A DNA stretch of 64,000 bases from Tamarix chinensis (lineage: Eukaryota; Streptophyta; Magnoliopsida; Caryophyllales; Tamaricaceae): positions 100,210,303-100,274,302 of the forward strand of contig CM060176.1 in assembly GCA_030549775.1 (NCBI GenBank), read 5' to 3'. The position numbers and the translations under genes were made by a program. Below, one piece after another: positions 35,621 to 49,761 of this stretch. Below the pieces are notes generated by a model. It was given only the letters and a program-made list of their open reading frames with translations. It searched no databases and was not told where the DNA came from. Numbering within the stretch: the stretch's first letter is position 1; each line of letters begins with the position of its first letter.

Positions 35621-36780
35621 ATGACCGACCCATTCCCTTCTCCTTTCTTCTTTTTTGCCCGCATAGCCAAACCCCCTTCTCTTCTTCTTTCCCCACATGC
35701 ACCCCAGACAAACACGCCCCAAGCCCCTTGAGCACCCCTCTCCTTATCCTATGTGCAGCTTGGACCTTTGTAAGCCTGCAACGTCACTTCCCCTTCCCCG
35801 CCATACACCTCTACACCACCATCCTCATGCCCATCCCTTTCTTTTTCTTTTCTAGCCCTACAACCCCCTTGATCTCCTCCCTTGCGTGCTCCTTCCTTCC
35901 ATTTTCGCCCCCTTCCATCTCTACCCTGCCTACCACACCCTACACTGCCAACTTGCTATCATTTGTCAATTTATCTCACCTCTCCTCCTCCTCCTCTTCT
36001 TCTTCCCTTCCTCTCTTCCCCCTCGTGGTCTGCTACCTCCCCTGACCTTCCCTTCTTCCTTCTTTCTTCTTCTCCCCGCTCCTATTTTTCCTCATCACCC
36101 CATCTATAGTCATCCTCGACGCTTCCATCATCAGCCACCATATTTTTTCCTTCCTTCCCTCCTTTTTCCTCCTCCTATGTAGCCTTATCTCTCCTTCTTT
36201 CTACCCCTACAAATTTTCTTATTAATTATCCCCTACCATCACCTAGCATCCATCTCCTCCATTGCAACAGCCGCCAACTCCTCCACCTCACAACTCCCTA
36301 CACGACCCCGAGCAGCCAATGCCCCCAGCCTCCACTATAACCCTACCTACTATTCTCCTTCCTACGACATCTCATCCAACAACCTTCACCTTCATTCAAC
36401 CACCCCTCTCCCCTCTATTCCCTCCACCACCACAACTTCTCCCAATTGTCTACCACCAACCACAACCACCTCAACCTCCACTCTTGCACCATCACCCCCT
36501 GCTACCCCATCACCACTCGTCATTCCCTCCTTCTCCTCCTCTTCTTCCCAGTTTCTTCTTCTCCTTTCACTTCTCTACACCACTTCTCTCTGTGACTTAT
36601 GTTGTCGCCTCTACCTCCTTCGAACCACCTGCACCATACCCCCCAACCACCAACCACCTCCACCCCCATCTCCTACACCAAATGACCAAAACCAGCACCT
36701 TCCACTATCACCCACAACCCTTACCCGATCATTTCCCCCCTTTCCATTTCATCCATTTCATGCATGACTCATGTTGCGCA
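35330..36780 (+). other. Pyrimidine-rich block of element C
   Basis: The plus strand is C/T-rich with long Pro/Ser/Thr/Phe frames (for example 36262-36837), corresponding in position to the blocks of A, B, D and E. A TATA-like CCCTACAAATTTTC near 36206 may be the decayed promoter. No conserved protein is recognised. Confidence 0.55.
35555..35618. repeat. (TTC)n microsatellite
   Basis: About 21 uninterrupted TTC units inside the pyrimidine-rich block of element C. Confidence 0.95.
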
Positions 36781-37269
36781 TGCCCAGTGAGTTATGCCTT
36801 GTATTTTTATTTATTTTGGATAATATTTAAGGTATAAGGGTAGTTTGGTAATTTTATATTTAATAAATATATTTAATAAAAATCATTATTTTATTTATCA
36901 AATAGTAATATGGCATTTGTGATATTATTTTTAGGTACAAATTTTATTAACGAAGCCTAAGCATTTTTAGCTAGTTATCGGTAAAGTTTGTGTTTGCCGG
37001 AAATTAGATAACCTTTATACCCTACTAAAGTGTTTGGTTATCGTATATTAGCACATTAGATTTTTGGCATGTGGTTTGTGTTAGATATAATTTATTACAA
37101 ATATTTCTATGATTATTAATATTATATTGGAAACTGAAAAAAGAAGGCATGTTATTTTGTGTATGATGTTATGTGTGTGAAAGGGTGATTAAGAAGGGGT
37201 CTGATGTTGGAAAGTGATAATGTATGTTATGAGTATATAAAATGTTAGGTTAAGTATGTATGGACACAT

Positions 37270-38861
37270 GTAGCAAAAACATTGTTACCATGAGCCCTAG
37301 GGGCAATTTGGTCAGTTAGACATATTATGATATTTAACCCTAACCAAAATGCCTAATGTGTTATAAATATTACTAAGAATGGATATATGAGTTTGATGTA
37401 TTATAAACACATGTTTTTAGCATGAATATCAACATTTTATGATCTACGAGTATTTTGGTAATTTCTAATGTATAATGGTGATCATTCTAATAAATATGCA
37501 TGCTAAGTGTTATGTGATGTTGAGAATTAGAATAAGGGTTTGTAGCATTAGAAATACATGTTCCATCATGAATATCAACAATATATGACCTAGGGGTATT
37601 TTTGTAATTTTAAATGTACAATAGTGGTTACCCTAATAAATATGCATGCTAAGTACTAATTGATACTATGTATAAGAATAGGTATTTATTGTATTAGTAA
37701 CACATGTTTGAGCATGAATATGAATATTATATGGCCTAGGGATATCTTGGTATTTTTTGAATGTACAATGGTGGTTACCCTAATATATTTAGATGATAAG
37801 TAATAACTGATGCTAAGTATGAGAATAGGGGTTGTTGTATTAGTAACACATGATTGAGCATAAATGTTAATATTTCATGGTCTAGGGGCATTTCGGTAAT
37901 TTTGCATGCACTATGGTGATTGTTCTAATAAACATGCATGATGAGTGTTATTTGATGTTAAGTATGAAAATAGGGGTTTGCGGTATTAGAAATACGTATT
38001 TCAATATGGATATCAACATTATATGATATAGGGACATTTTGATAATTTTAAATATACACTGGTGATTGATCTATTAAATATGCATGCTAAGTGTCGTTTG
38101 AAGTTAAATATGAGAATAGAGCTTATTGTCTTAGTATCACCTATATCTGCATGATTATTAATATTACATGGCCTAGGGCCATTTTGGTAATTTTGCATAC
38201 ACTATAGTGATTATTTGAATAAACATGTAGGATAATTATTATTTAATGTTAATTATGAGAATAGGGGTTTATTGTTTTATTATCACCTGTTTCAGCATGG
38301 TCATCAATATTACATGGTTTAAGGGTATTTTGGTAATTTTTCATGTATTATGGTGGTTATTTTAATAAACATGCATGATAAGTATTATTTGATATTAAAT
38401 ATAAGAATAAGGATTTGTTGTCTTAGCATCACCTATTTCAACATGATTATCATCATTACATGGACTAAGGACATTTTGGTAATTTTACATGTACTATGGT
38501 GATTATTCTAATAAACATGCATAATGAGTGATATTTGATGTTAAGCATGAGAATAGAGGTTCGTTGTATTAGTAACACCTGTTCAACATGAATATTGATA
38601 TTATATGATATAGGGATATTTTGGTAATTTTGCATGTAATATGGTGATTACTCTAATAAACGTGCATGATGAGTGTTATTTGATGTTAAGTATGAGAATA
38701 GGGGTTGATGTATTAGAAATGCATGTCTCAGCACGGATATCAACATTATATGATCTAGGGGAATTTTGGTAGTTTCGAACGTACTATGGTTGATTGATCT
38801 AAAAAATATGCATGTTGAGTGTTGTTTGAAGTTAAACATGAAAATAGGGGTTCATTATCTC
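37270..38861 (+). repeat. About 147-bp tandem array in element C
   Basis: Successive copies of CATTTTGGTAATTTTGCATG followed by ACTATGGTGATTATTCTAAT and ATGCATGATGAGTG fall at about 37449, 37598, 37749, 37888, 38036, 38183, 38329, 38472, 38619 and 38764, a spacing of 139-151 bp. A further copy at about 44091 follows element D, which inserted into the array. Confidence 0.88.
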
Positions 38862-39534
38862 TGTAACACCCCCAAAATTCACTACTGAAAATCTTTGTTT
38901 TATTAAAAGATTAGCGGAAGTAAAATAACAAACTATGAATTTCGAGGATATTACTGCCACACATAGTACCAGACCGGTTCATTCATACCATTCTAGTACC
39001 AAGTGCTAAGGCTACAGAATAAAATATCAATTGCTAGAAATTCAAACCATTTTAAAATCAGAGTAGCGCAAGTAAACATTTACAAGAATAAAATCCACCA
39101 GTGGTGGTTACAAGAACAAGGATTTCATTTAAACCGGACATTAGAAGATGAAGGATGAAACCCTAAAAGCCGGATAATCCTTACGCTATTTCTCGTTGCT
39201 CACTTGAGTAGCACCTGAAAATGGACTTGCAAGGGACACTACCCATTGAATAGGCAGGAGGCCCACGAATGGTACTGAGTAACCCTTTAAAAACACACTT
39301 AAAAGTAGGTCCACAATGTAACATATGATACAAAGCTATATACATATATAACAAGATGTGTATATACAACATTCACATAATTAACATTCACATCAGATAT
39401 CAATAGGTCATAATGTACGATCGATACTTTCAGCCTTAAGCCATGTCATAGTGCAAAATCAATACTTTCGGGCCTTAAGCTATTCGTCCATCATTATTCA
39501 ATCAACTCTCATATTTTATATCCATCTGAGTGCA

Positions 39535-39890
39535 GGAACCCCACTATTATAGTCGGTGGATCGGTCACTTATAGGGCATAATGCACCTAACCACTATTAT
39601 ATGCATGTGGATTGGTCTCCAGGGCAAAACGCTCCTGGCCACTATTATGCCGGTGGATCAGTCTGACCCCGACTCTTATGGTGTTCCACTGTAATTACTT
39701 GTGTCTTCCCCATATCTTATTGTCATTACATTCGGTTTATTGAGCCCGAGATCCCCCACTATTATAGTCGGTGGATCAGTCACTTATAGGGAAGAACGCA
39801 CCTAACCACTATTATATGCCGGTAAATCGGTCTCCCGGGCACCTCGGCACTTGGCCACTATTATGCCCATGGATCGGTCTGGGCCTAGCT
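39535..39890 (-). repeat. Palindrome array in D
   Basis: Repeated CCACTATTATAGTCGGTGGATC and CCACTATTATGCCGGTGGATC units, a diverged version of the E array in which the second half of the palindrome is often mutated. Confidence 0.8.
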
Positions 39891-40769
39891 CAATAATCTT
39901 CCCCTTTAAGTGATTAGTGTCTTATTCGTATCTTATTCAAAAGTATTTTACCCTTGACATGCATGCCGCCAACCTCGACTTCTATCCTCCCGAGAGGGCC
40001 CGTCCTATATCTTGAGACCTTTGCGCCTCTTATCACACCCCGACATCCATTCCCCCTTACATCTACCCATAACAAAAACCCAACTCCTAAGGGTGTGGGT
40101 CGAGGCCCATCACCTTACGACATTCAAATTCTCTCACTACAACTCTCTTGGGTTTTCCCTTGAAACCCTAATCGGACCTATGTGGCACAACCTTTCTTTT
40201 ATTGTCCAACAACTCATCTCATCTAGTTTAAACCCAAATCCAATCACTCTACTCTCCAATCATACATGTGACCGTAAAACCCTAGTTGGCCGCTCAAACC
40301 CTAACATATTTCTTACGTAAGGATCATCCCATGCAAACCCTAGAAACCTCCCATGCAAGAGTTGCATCATTCATTCGTTTTGATCATAATCTCCTTCTAT
40401 TTCCTCCCATGGATTATGAAATATTAAGGTCAACATTGTGTCCCCTTAGTCAACTCACTTCCCATTTATTCCTTTTTATCCTTTCATCCCGTATCATATT
40501 ATTAAACACCTTAACATGCATGTCCTAGAGGGTCACATAAGATAACATCGTACTCACAACATATATAATCATCATCCACATGCTATAAGGAAGTCACACA
40601 AGCATACATCACTCAAAGTTGTGCTAGAAATGATTAATCATTAAGCATAAAGTACACAATACGGCATAACACATGGCACACAAGGCATATAATACACACA
40701 TTGTTGTTCTTAGCCACATCTCTACTCGGTTTAGGTTACCAAGTCATCTCCTACACTTATTAGGTCACC

Positions 40770-41790
40770 AATCACCCTTCATAATTGTTATACTTATCAT
40801 AATTTCCAATTGGTTGGTTAGATTACTGAATTGCCCTTCTCCTTTGTTATAATTACTAAATTGCTCTTAAGTTGGATAAATTACCAAATTACCCTTCTTC
40901 ATTATCATGATTACCAATTTTCTCCTTTATTTGGTTAAATAATTACCAAATTACCCTTTAGTAGGTTAAATTACCAAATTACTCTTCTCTATTATCATAA
41001 TTACCGAATTGCCCCTTTTGGTTGGATAAATTACCAAATTGCCCTTATCCATTATCAAAATTACCAAATTACCCTTCTGTTGGTTAAATTACCAAATCAC
41101 CCTTCTCCATTATCATAATTACCATTTTACCCTTCTCAATTATTATAATTATCATTTTACCCTTTTCTATTATGATAAATACCAAATTACCCTTCTTTAT
41201 AATTACAATTCCCAATTTACCCTTCTCCATTATTATAAATGCCAACTTACCCTTCTCCATTATTACAATTCCCAATTTGCCCTTCTCCATTATTATAAAT
41301 GCCAACTTACCCTTCTCCATTATTACAATTCCCAATTTGCCCTTCTCCATTATTATAAATGCCAACTTACCCTTCTCCATTATTACAATTACCCATTTAC
41401 CCTTCTCCATAATCATAATTACCAACTTACCCCTCTCCATATTTATAATTATTAATTTACCCTTCTCCATATTTATAATTATTAATTTACCCTTCTCCAT
41501 AATTATAATTACTAATTTACCCCTTTTACTTGCAAATTACCATTTTACCCCTTTACTACCAAAATTACCATAATATCCTCTTATTTGTAAAAATTACCAT
41601 TTTACCCCCTTACATCTAAAATGACCATAATACCCTTTTACATCCAAAATTACCATCTTACCCCTTTCTTACAAAATTACCATTTTGCCATTCTTTTCCA
41701 AAATTACCATATTACCCTTTTCTCCCAAAATTACCATAATACACATTACTTATAAAATTACCCTTTTGCCTCCAAAATTACCACTTTACC
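40770..41790. repeat. Short-period repeat in D with exact 60-bp copies
   Basis: Units like AATTACCAAATTACCCTTCT repeat with a period near 30 bp. At 41221-41280 and 41281-41340 a 60-bp unit is identical, and 41341-41400 differs only at its end. The repeat makes both strands open for over 130 codons, so those frames are artefacts. Confidence 0.92.
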
Positions 41791-42126
41791 CCCCTTTATT
41801 ACACCACTTTTATTAAATTAACATTACTACATGGAATAATAATATTAACACTCCATTAACAATATCCAACTCCACCAACTATTATATTTTAATATAATAC
41901 TTATTAGCACCCACACATGTTAGGCCACATTATTGCACAAGAAATTTTACTAATATGCCCCTAGGTCTCACAATAATATTATTCATGCATAAATGGTCAC
42001 AATAACACAATATGACATGGATAAGTACTTAACACTTTTATTAATAATCAAACTATTCCCTTAAGCAACATTTCCACACATGGCATATAAACTAACATAC
42101 TTTTTTTTCTTTTTTTTTATCAATCA

Positions 42127-42130
<4 letters not shown>

Positions 42131-42188
<58 letters not shown>
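42131..42188. repeat. (TA)n microsatellite
   Basis: About 28 TA units inside element D. Confidence 0.95.
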
Positions 42189-42193
<5 letters not shown>

Positions 42194-42529
42194 TAAACCA
42201 CAAATATCAAGCATAAAACATATTAAAAATTCTAATGTGCTAACATACGTTTATCCATGCGTTTAAGTGGGGTTTAATGATTACCTTAGATCCCATAAAA
42301 ATCGAACCTTACTGGTATCCCGTTTGAAGATTTAAGCTTTAAATAGCAAAATCAACACCTAAAAATAGTATAAAAACTTATCATGTTAGAAATAATAATC
42401 CAAGCATAAAACTTTATAAAATTTAATGAATGAAACACTTAACATAAAATGCTATTATACCTTAAATTTTTTTTACTAAAATCCTAAAGCATGCAGCATG
42501 CAGCATGAGCTGCATGCAAAATAAAAAGG

Positions 42530-43740
42530 AGGAAGGCTCAAAGAGGGGGTGAAAGGAGGGAAAATTGGTTATTTTCGGGTTAGTGGTTTGGGGCTAGGAA
42601 AGAAGATAGATGGGGGAGGTTTGGAGGCAAGTGAAGCGTGAAGGAGTGAAGAGGGGGTGTAGGTGGCGGCTGGTGATGGGTTGTCGGCGGCGGAGGCGGC
42701 GGTAGCAAGGTGGAAAAGTGGGCTGCAAGAGGGGATCGGGCTAAGAAGGAAGGAAAGGAGAGGGGAAAATGGAGGGGGTGAGGGGGCTTGTTTTGGCTAA
42801 AAAAGGTAAAGGGGTGGTAGAGGAGGTTGTAGGGAGTGGATTGGTGGTTTGGGTGGCGATAGAGGCGGCCGGACAGCGGCAAACGGTGGGGTTGCAGGGG
42901 GACTGCCGAAAAGGGGAAAACTAGGGAGAAAAATAAGCGGGGAGATAAAAAAGAAGGGGATGCGGGGTGGGTTGGGGTGGTCTTGTGGTGGTGCAGGGCG
43001 GTATTGGAAGGGTGTAGACGGTGGTACAGGGGGTTGGTGCGGCCGTTGGAGCGGCGGAGTGGCCAAGGCAGGGAGGAAAAAGGAAGAAGAAGAAAGGGAG
43101 AAGAGGGAGGTCGGGGAAGGGGAAAAGTCTCAAAGAAATGGGGCAGGGAGAGGCTAGAGAGGTGAAGAAAAAGAAGAGGGAGGATAGGGGTGTAGCTGGC
43201 CGGTCAGTGGCAGCGTGTAGGGTGGCAAGGAAGGTGGTAGGGTGGCAGGGAGGGGAGACAAAGAGGAGGAAAAATAGGGCATGAGGGCTAGTTTGCAAGG
43301 CTGGCCAAGTCCAAAAATAGGAAGAAAATGATGGGAGAGAGGGAGAGGCAGGTGGTGGCAGCGAGGGGCGGTGGTCATCGTACTCAAGGTGGCAGGCTGG
43401 CGATGGGGACAAGTCGAGGCCTAGGTTGGGGCATAGAATAAGAAAGAAAAGAAGGAGAGGGGAGGGAGAGCAGATCGGCGTGGGAAAGGAGGGCGAGCGG
43501 GCCGACCCGGCCTGGGGAAAAGGAAAAGAAAGAAGGGAGGGGGTCTGGGCTAGGTTGAGACGTGCGGGAGAGGAGGGGGAGAGGGAGAGGGGAGATGGGC
43601 CAGTGGCCCAGGCGCAGGGGAGAGGCTGACCTAGTGGGTGGCCCGAAAGGGGAAAAGAAAAAAAAAGGAAAATAAAAGAAAGAAGAAAAAGGGAGAAAGA
43701 AAAAGAAAAAGGGAGAAAGGGAAAAGGGAAAATAATTTAA
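42530..43740 (-). other. Purine/pyrimidine block of D
   Basis: The plus strand is G/A-rich, the minus strand C/T-rich with Pro/Ser-rich frames (for example 43412-42921). It matches the E block in position and composition. No intact TATA box was found at the position expected from E. Confidence 0.6.
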
Positions 43741-45483
43741 TTTAATTTATAAAATAATAAAATGTAATATTTTTGTAAATTATTTAATTTAATAATTTAA
43801 TTAAATATATTGGTTCAAAAAGGATAATTTTAGTAAAATATTAGTTTTGAAAATTATTTAAATAAAAATAATATGATAAAATAAAAATATTTATTTTAAT
43901 TGATTAAATACTCCTATCTAAATTTATATACTAAAAAATTTGTAAAATAATTAAACTAATTAATTTTAAAAGCTAATTTATTTCAAATAAAAGCTATTTA
44001 TTAAATTATAAGTTTTCTAAAATTTTAGGGGATTACAATCTCAATATCAATTTTTTCAGTATGAATATCAATAATATATGGTCTATGGGCATTTTAGTAA
44101 TTCTCCACGTGCTATGGTGATTATCCTAGTAAACTTGCATGATAAGTATTATTTGATGCTAAGTATGAAATGTTAGGGTTTGTTGTGAGATTTGGGTCTC
44201 TAAGGGAATATGGTTGTTCCAGGATGGTAGTAGGATATGAGCCATGCACGAATTGTACATGTTTATGTGTTGAATATAGAATAAATAAAACATGAATAAT
44301 ACACTAATCATTTAAAATGAAAGATCACTTGATTCAGAGCCATTTGTACCTGCTAATCCACATCCAAGAATAGTGGTTAGGACCATTATGTCTTAAAATT
44401 TGTACCTTATCATTCCACTTATGAGAATAGTGGGATCTCTAACTTAAATAAATAAAATGATTGGATGATAATAACTCTTGGGAAGACATTAATTACTTAT
44501 AGTGGAATACTGCGTGGGTCAAGATCGGATGTAACTTGATTATCGCTCCACTATCATGAGAATAGTGGCTAAGAGTGTTCTGCCTTGGGGTTGTATTTTA
44601 TTTACTATTCCACCGGTAAAAATGATGGCCAGGAGCTTGTTGTCTTGAGGTTATACTTTGATTACCGGTGAAATACCACAAAAATATTATTTTAAGAAAT
44701 TATGATAAAATAAGGATTTATTAGGAAAATTAATTAAATCAATTATTTTATTAAAATAAAAGGGAATTAATTAGGAAAAATCAAGAAGAAACTAATAAAT
44801 ATTTTAATTAGAAAAAATTAGGGTTTTTTGCTAATTAAAATGGAAGTTAAGGAAAATTTATTTAAAATAGCCCAAATTAATCTAAAAAGGGATTTAATTA
44901 TTATTTTCTAAATATTATTATTTTAAATAATAATCCAAAAATACCAAATATCCCAAAATACCCTAACCCGTCCATTTTCTCCTTCGTCCCTTTTTTTCCT
45001 TTTTCCCTTTTCTTCTTTCTTTTCCTTTTTCTTTTGTTCCCCTCCTTCTCCTTTCTTCTTTTTTTCCCTGCTCCTTGACCGAGCCAGCCCACGCAACCCA
45101 AACTTTTTCCACCTTCGGCGTGGCCCAGACCCATCGCCCATCCTTTCCCCATCGCCCAACTGCCCAATCAAACCGCCTTCTTCTTTTTCTTTTCTTTGCT
45201 CCTTGGACTGCCCGATCCACTCTTTTCTTTCCTCCCTGGTCAGCCACCCACTCCGTTCGGCCAACCTTATTCTCTCTCCCCCATAATTTTCTTTCCAATT
45301 TCGACCCAACCAAACCGTCTTCCCTCCTCACGCACGCCTACCATTTCCTTTTCTTCCTCCCCCGACCAAACGCACCCTGCCATGACAGGGACTGTATCGC
45401 CTGCCACCACCAGTCGGTGGTCTAGTATCACCTGCCCCCTCTTGTCCTCTTCCTCCTTTATTGTTTTTCCCCTTGATTTAGCC

Positions 45484-45491
45484 TATAAATA
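45484..45491 (+). promoter_or_regulatory. TATA box of element A
   Basis: TATAAATA follows CC in the pyrimidine-rich block, 815 bp from the start of A. The equivalents are TATAAATA in B (49762) and TATAAAT in E (28399, minus). Canonical sequence and conserved position support a Pol II promoter in the LTR. Confidence 0.65.
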
Positions 45492-46134
45492 CCCCCATAG
45501 GCAGCCATAATCGGGTCTTTGTTTTCACAGCCCATAAATTCTCCCTTTGCACCACCGCCCAAACAGACCCCCATTATGCCGCTGCCACTGCCACCCACCT
45601 AATCCTACCCCACACCACCCTCTATAGAATTGAGCCTCCCTCATTCCTCAATTTTCCCTGCACGAGCAACCCTGGGCAGTACAAATTCACCCTCCCGATC
45701 AACCCTCATCAACCCCTCGTCGCCCTTCACCCCACCGTCCGCCACCAACGCCTCCTCCACCCTCTAAAACAACCAGGGACCTTCCTCTACCTCCCCATAA
45801 CTCCATCTCTCCATACCTCCCTCTCCTTCTCCCTTCTCCACCTTCCACCACTTTTGGCCACCACACCTGCCGCCGTGCACCACCACCTTTGGCTGCACCA
45901 CCACTTTTATTCCACCCCTCTCCACCTAAGGCACCCTCCACCACCTCAAACACCTCCTCATTCCCTCTCCTCTAGCCTATACCCCCATCTCCACCTCTCT
46001 TCCTCCACTGCCGCCGCTGCGCACCGCCGCCGATTCTACCACCAACCCTAGGTGATATTCTAGTTTCCCCAACCCCTAAACCTTTTTTTTTATATAAGTG
46101 TTAGTAAATATTAGTAATATTAATAGTATTACTC

Positions 46135-46180
<46 letters not shown>

Positions 46181-46618
46181 GTTATCACTCTTATTATTTA
46201 ACCTAACTTCAGAAATATTTCTAACTAATGTTATTATTATTATTAGGTATGCAACTTTAGTATTATTATGATTATCCTTATCTTTATTATTATTATTATT
46301 ATCATTATTTTTTTACTAATACTATTAATACTAACTTTAGCCATTATCACTTTTATTATTAGTGTAAATATTGAGACCCTTATATTACTATTACCCTCTT
46401 CGAGTATTATAATAATAATAATAATAATAATAATAATTATTATTATTATTATTATTACAATCATTACTAATATAACTATTATTATTATTATCATTGTTAT
46501 TATTATTATCATTATTATTATACTTGGCCATATTATCACCAAGGCTACTACTATTATGATTTCTAAGACCCTTATTAGCATTATTCTTAAGATTGGAACC
46601 ATTATTAATATTATTACT

Positions 46619-46683
<65 letters not shown>
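46135..46683. repeat. Trinucleotide microsatellites (TTA)n and (CAT)n in A
   Basis: (TTA)n at 46135-46180, mixed ATT/ATA repeats in between, and (CAT)n at 46619-46683. The long Ile- and Met-rich frames here are products of the repeat. Confidence 0.93.
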
Positions 46684-47154
46684 TATTATTATTACCTTGT
46701 CATTATTTTTAATATTTCATAATTACTAACCTATTATCACTACTAATATTATCATTATTAGTATCATTATGGTCACTACTTTTATATTACTAATATCACT
46801 ATTATTATTATTACTAGGGTTTGGGTTGACACTAGTATTATCACTACAACTATTATTATTACGACTACTAATAATATGGAAACTATTACCTTTAATAACA
46901 TGTATATCGATATGATTACTTTAACATAATCCATGGTAGCTACTAAGACTTATTTTGGTTAGTAGTAGCATGATTAACTATTTTGATAATAATAACCCTA
47001 CTTTTACTTATAAAACTACTATTATCCTTATTAGCACTAATAGTAGATTATGATAAGGGTAAGGTAGGAATAATGGTAATTTCGGTAAGAGGGAGATTAA
47101 CCTATAGTATTTCCCTCTTATAGGTGAATTAAGTCAAAACCCTAAGAAGGCGTA

Positions 47155-47190
47155 GGAGCGTGCTCCAAGGCCAGTGTCGTATTTGGTAAG
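47155..47190 (+). promoter_or_regulatory. GGAGCGTGCTCC palindrome plus GTAAG motif in A
   Basis: AGGCGTAGGAGCGTGCTCCA is followed 20 bp later by TTTG|GTAAG. Element B has the same block with CTTAG-like GTAAG at 50895. It looks like a conserved 5' splice site in the putative leader RNA, which is inference. Confidence 0.45.
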
Positions 47191-49761
47191 GATATGGTTA
47201 AGGCATTTTATGTGTAAGAACGTGCTATGTGTGTTGGTTTGATGAGTGTGCTTTATATTTTATATTTTATATTTTATATTTTATATTATCATGCTCTTGT
47301 GGCAGCTTGCTAAGTATGGAGCTAAGATAAGTTGCATGTGTTATAAAATATGTAATGTGATGTTATTACTTGTACTTGAATTGTATTTATGTAATAATGC
47401 CCTTATGACATGCATGATAGGAGGTCCCACGTAGCATGATGTGGTCGTGAGAGAAATAGAAAAGGAGGAAAGTGAGTTGACTAGAGAATGATAATGATTA
47501 CCTAATTATCTTATGACTTATAGGTGAAGAAAAAAAAGGAATAATGGAAATGAAATTAAGGGAATGGATTAAACATGCATGGGAAGTCTAGGGTTTGCAT
47601 AGGATGGTTAGCCTTTGATGGGGATGACTATTACATGGGAAAAGTTGAATTGAGGATCGAGTAAGGTAAGGGAAGAATCATTAGGGTGATTGGAGTCCAT
47701 ATGTGAAAAATAGTATGTGGGTTGATGTAAGGATGCATGGGGGATTTGATTAGGGTTTTGGAATGAATCCCTAAATGAGAGAAATGTGTAAGAGAGGAAA
47801 AAAATTTAATGGAAATAGATAGAATGAGGATAAAATATGGAAGGGGTGTCACATAGGGGAAAAATGAGTCAAGAGAGAAGATTGTATTTGGGTGTTGAGT
47901 GAGTGGCATAAAAGAAAGGAGAAGTAATAGGGTTTTCGAGGAGCTAAATAGGGTTTTGGTGATCATGTGTGGGAGTTGGATAGTGAGGTTTTAATGTCAA
48001 GTGTGGGTCAAGAGAAGTGATGGTTTTGGTAATAAAGAAGAGTTTTGGGTTCATAGTGAGTGGGAAAAAGATGGAAGGAAGTCCCGGGATCATGGGTTGT
48101 GTTAGATATGGTTCATGTAGAAGAGGTGATGGTAAGCAAGAGTAATGAATGAATAACATCGTATTGGGAAGAGAGTTGCTAGAGTTTTGGAATGGCCGAC
48201 TAGGGTTTCGTGGCCACATGTATTATATAAGAAGTAAAATGTGGTGCTTGGGGATGAATTAAGTGAGGTGATAAATTGGAGGAGTATAAGTTGTATGGGA
48301 TAGAAGCGGGTTGGGCCATATAGGCCAAATTAGGGTTTTCCCGGATGAAAATCCTAGAGAGTGATATTAACTTGTTTCAGAGATATGGAAAGTGGGCCTC
48401 GGAGTTGAGTATTCATGGTAATGAGGAAAGAATGGGAAATGATATTTGGATGTACTAGAGGAAGTAAAAGTCCCAAAATATGGGATAGGACCGTCGGAGA
48501 GTTGAGTTGGGTCATGCATATCTAGTCAAGGTTGTGTATGGAATAAAATATGATAAAACACTAAGCACTTAAAGTGAAAAATTATCGAGCCAAGGCCTAG
48601 TGAGGTTATATATTCTCTGATCCACCGTCTATAATTGAAATACCCCAAAAATTTCTAATTTTATAAATTATATTTAAATGATATTTTATTAGAAAAATTA
48701 TTTAAATAAATTAATTTTATTAAAATAAAAAGGAATTCATTAGGAAAAATTAAGAAGAATTTTGTAAGTATTTTTATGAGAGAAATTTTAGTATTTTGGA
48801 TAATTAAATATGTTATTTTGGAAATTAATTAAATAAATTATTTTATTTAAAATAAGAATGAGAAAATAGTTTTAAATTAATATTAATTTTATAAATAATT
48901 TAATGGAAGAAAATTAGGGTGTTTTGCTAATTAAAATGGAATTTATGGAAAATCTTTTAAAAATCCTAATTTAGCCTAAAAAGGGATTTAAATATTATTT
49001 TATTTAAATATTATTATTTTTAAATATCCTAAATATTTAGATTAATTTATTTGGCCCTAATCTAGCTATTGTTCTTTTCCTTTTTCCCTTTTTCTTTTTC
49101 TTTCTTCCTTTTTCCTTTCCTTTTTCTTTCTTTTTCTTCTTTTCCTTTTTCCTCTCCTTTTTCCCCCGACTGGGCCTGCCGCGGCCCAGTTCTTCTTTTT
49201 CTTTCTTCTTCTTCGGCCTAGCCCGCGCCATCGTCCTGCCTCCGCCCTCAACATGCTGCGTTTCGTTCCATGTTACGCCTGAAACTCGTCGTTTCATTTA
49301 AGCATCTCCCTACCCTTCTTCCGCCCCTCTATGCGCGGCGTTCCGTCTCTCTTTTCCTTGGGACACATCGTTTCATTTAAAACCTTACCGCCCGCGCCCG
49401 AACCGCCCGGTTCTTCCTCCTTTTCTTTCTTTCTTTTTCCATCGCGAACCGCCCGGCCAGCCGTCTTCTTCTTCCTCCTTTCCCCGTCATCGACGACGCT
49501 ACAACGCTAGCCACCATCAATGGCATCTCCGGCTACGGTGATAATACCGGCCATTTCTTGCCTCATTGTCTTCCTCTTAACTCCAGGAATAAATTGGCAT
49601 AACTCTCGTCCGTTATATCTCGCCCGTTTCCTCTCCCCAACGTCGCGAACCTTCGAACCAACCCAAACGTTGGCCGACCGTTTTCCGCCGCCAGCTGCCC
49701 AAATTCTCGCACCCAATAACTTCCTTCCGACCCCCAAAACCTTATTATCCCATCTACCATC

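Larger units (their letters stand above)
38862..44037 (-). mobile_element. Element D: 5,176-bp LTR-like unit inside C
   Basis: Starts TGTAACACCCCC and ends GGGGATTACA, with a perfect 5-bp duplication ATCTC at 38857-38861 and 44038-44042. It lies in the 147-bp array of C, opposite in direction to C (direction inferred from similarity to E). Its order parallels E: terminal hairpin 38962-39005, palindrome array 39535-39890, degenerate repeat 40770-41790 and purine-rich plus strand 42530-43740. Sequence similarity to E is high at both ends and lower in the middle; D has extra sequence near 39950-40700. No gag-pol genes or second LTR were seen. Confidence 0.88.

Noticed and set aside
35342..36837. 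Ser/Phe/Pro-rich frames in element C
   Set aside because: Produced by TTC repeats and pyrimidine bias, no conserved domain.
41039..41573. Repeated ~138-codon frames on both strands
   Set aside because: They come from 60-bp tandem repeats whose length is divisible by three; no protein family resemblance.
46243..46729. Ile- and Met-rich frames of about 150 codons
   Set aside because: Direct translation of ATT/CAT microsatellites.
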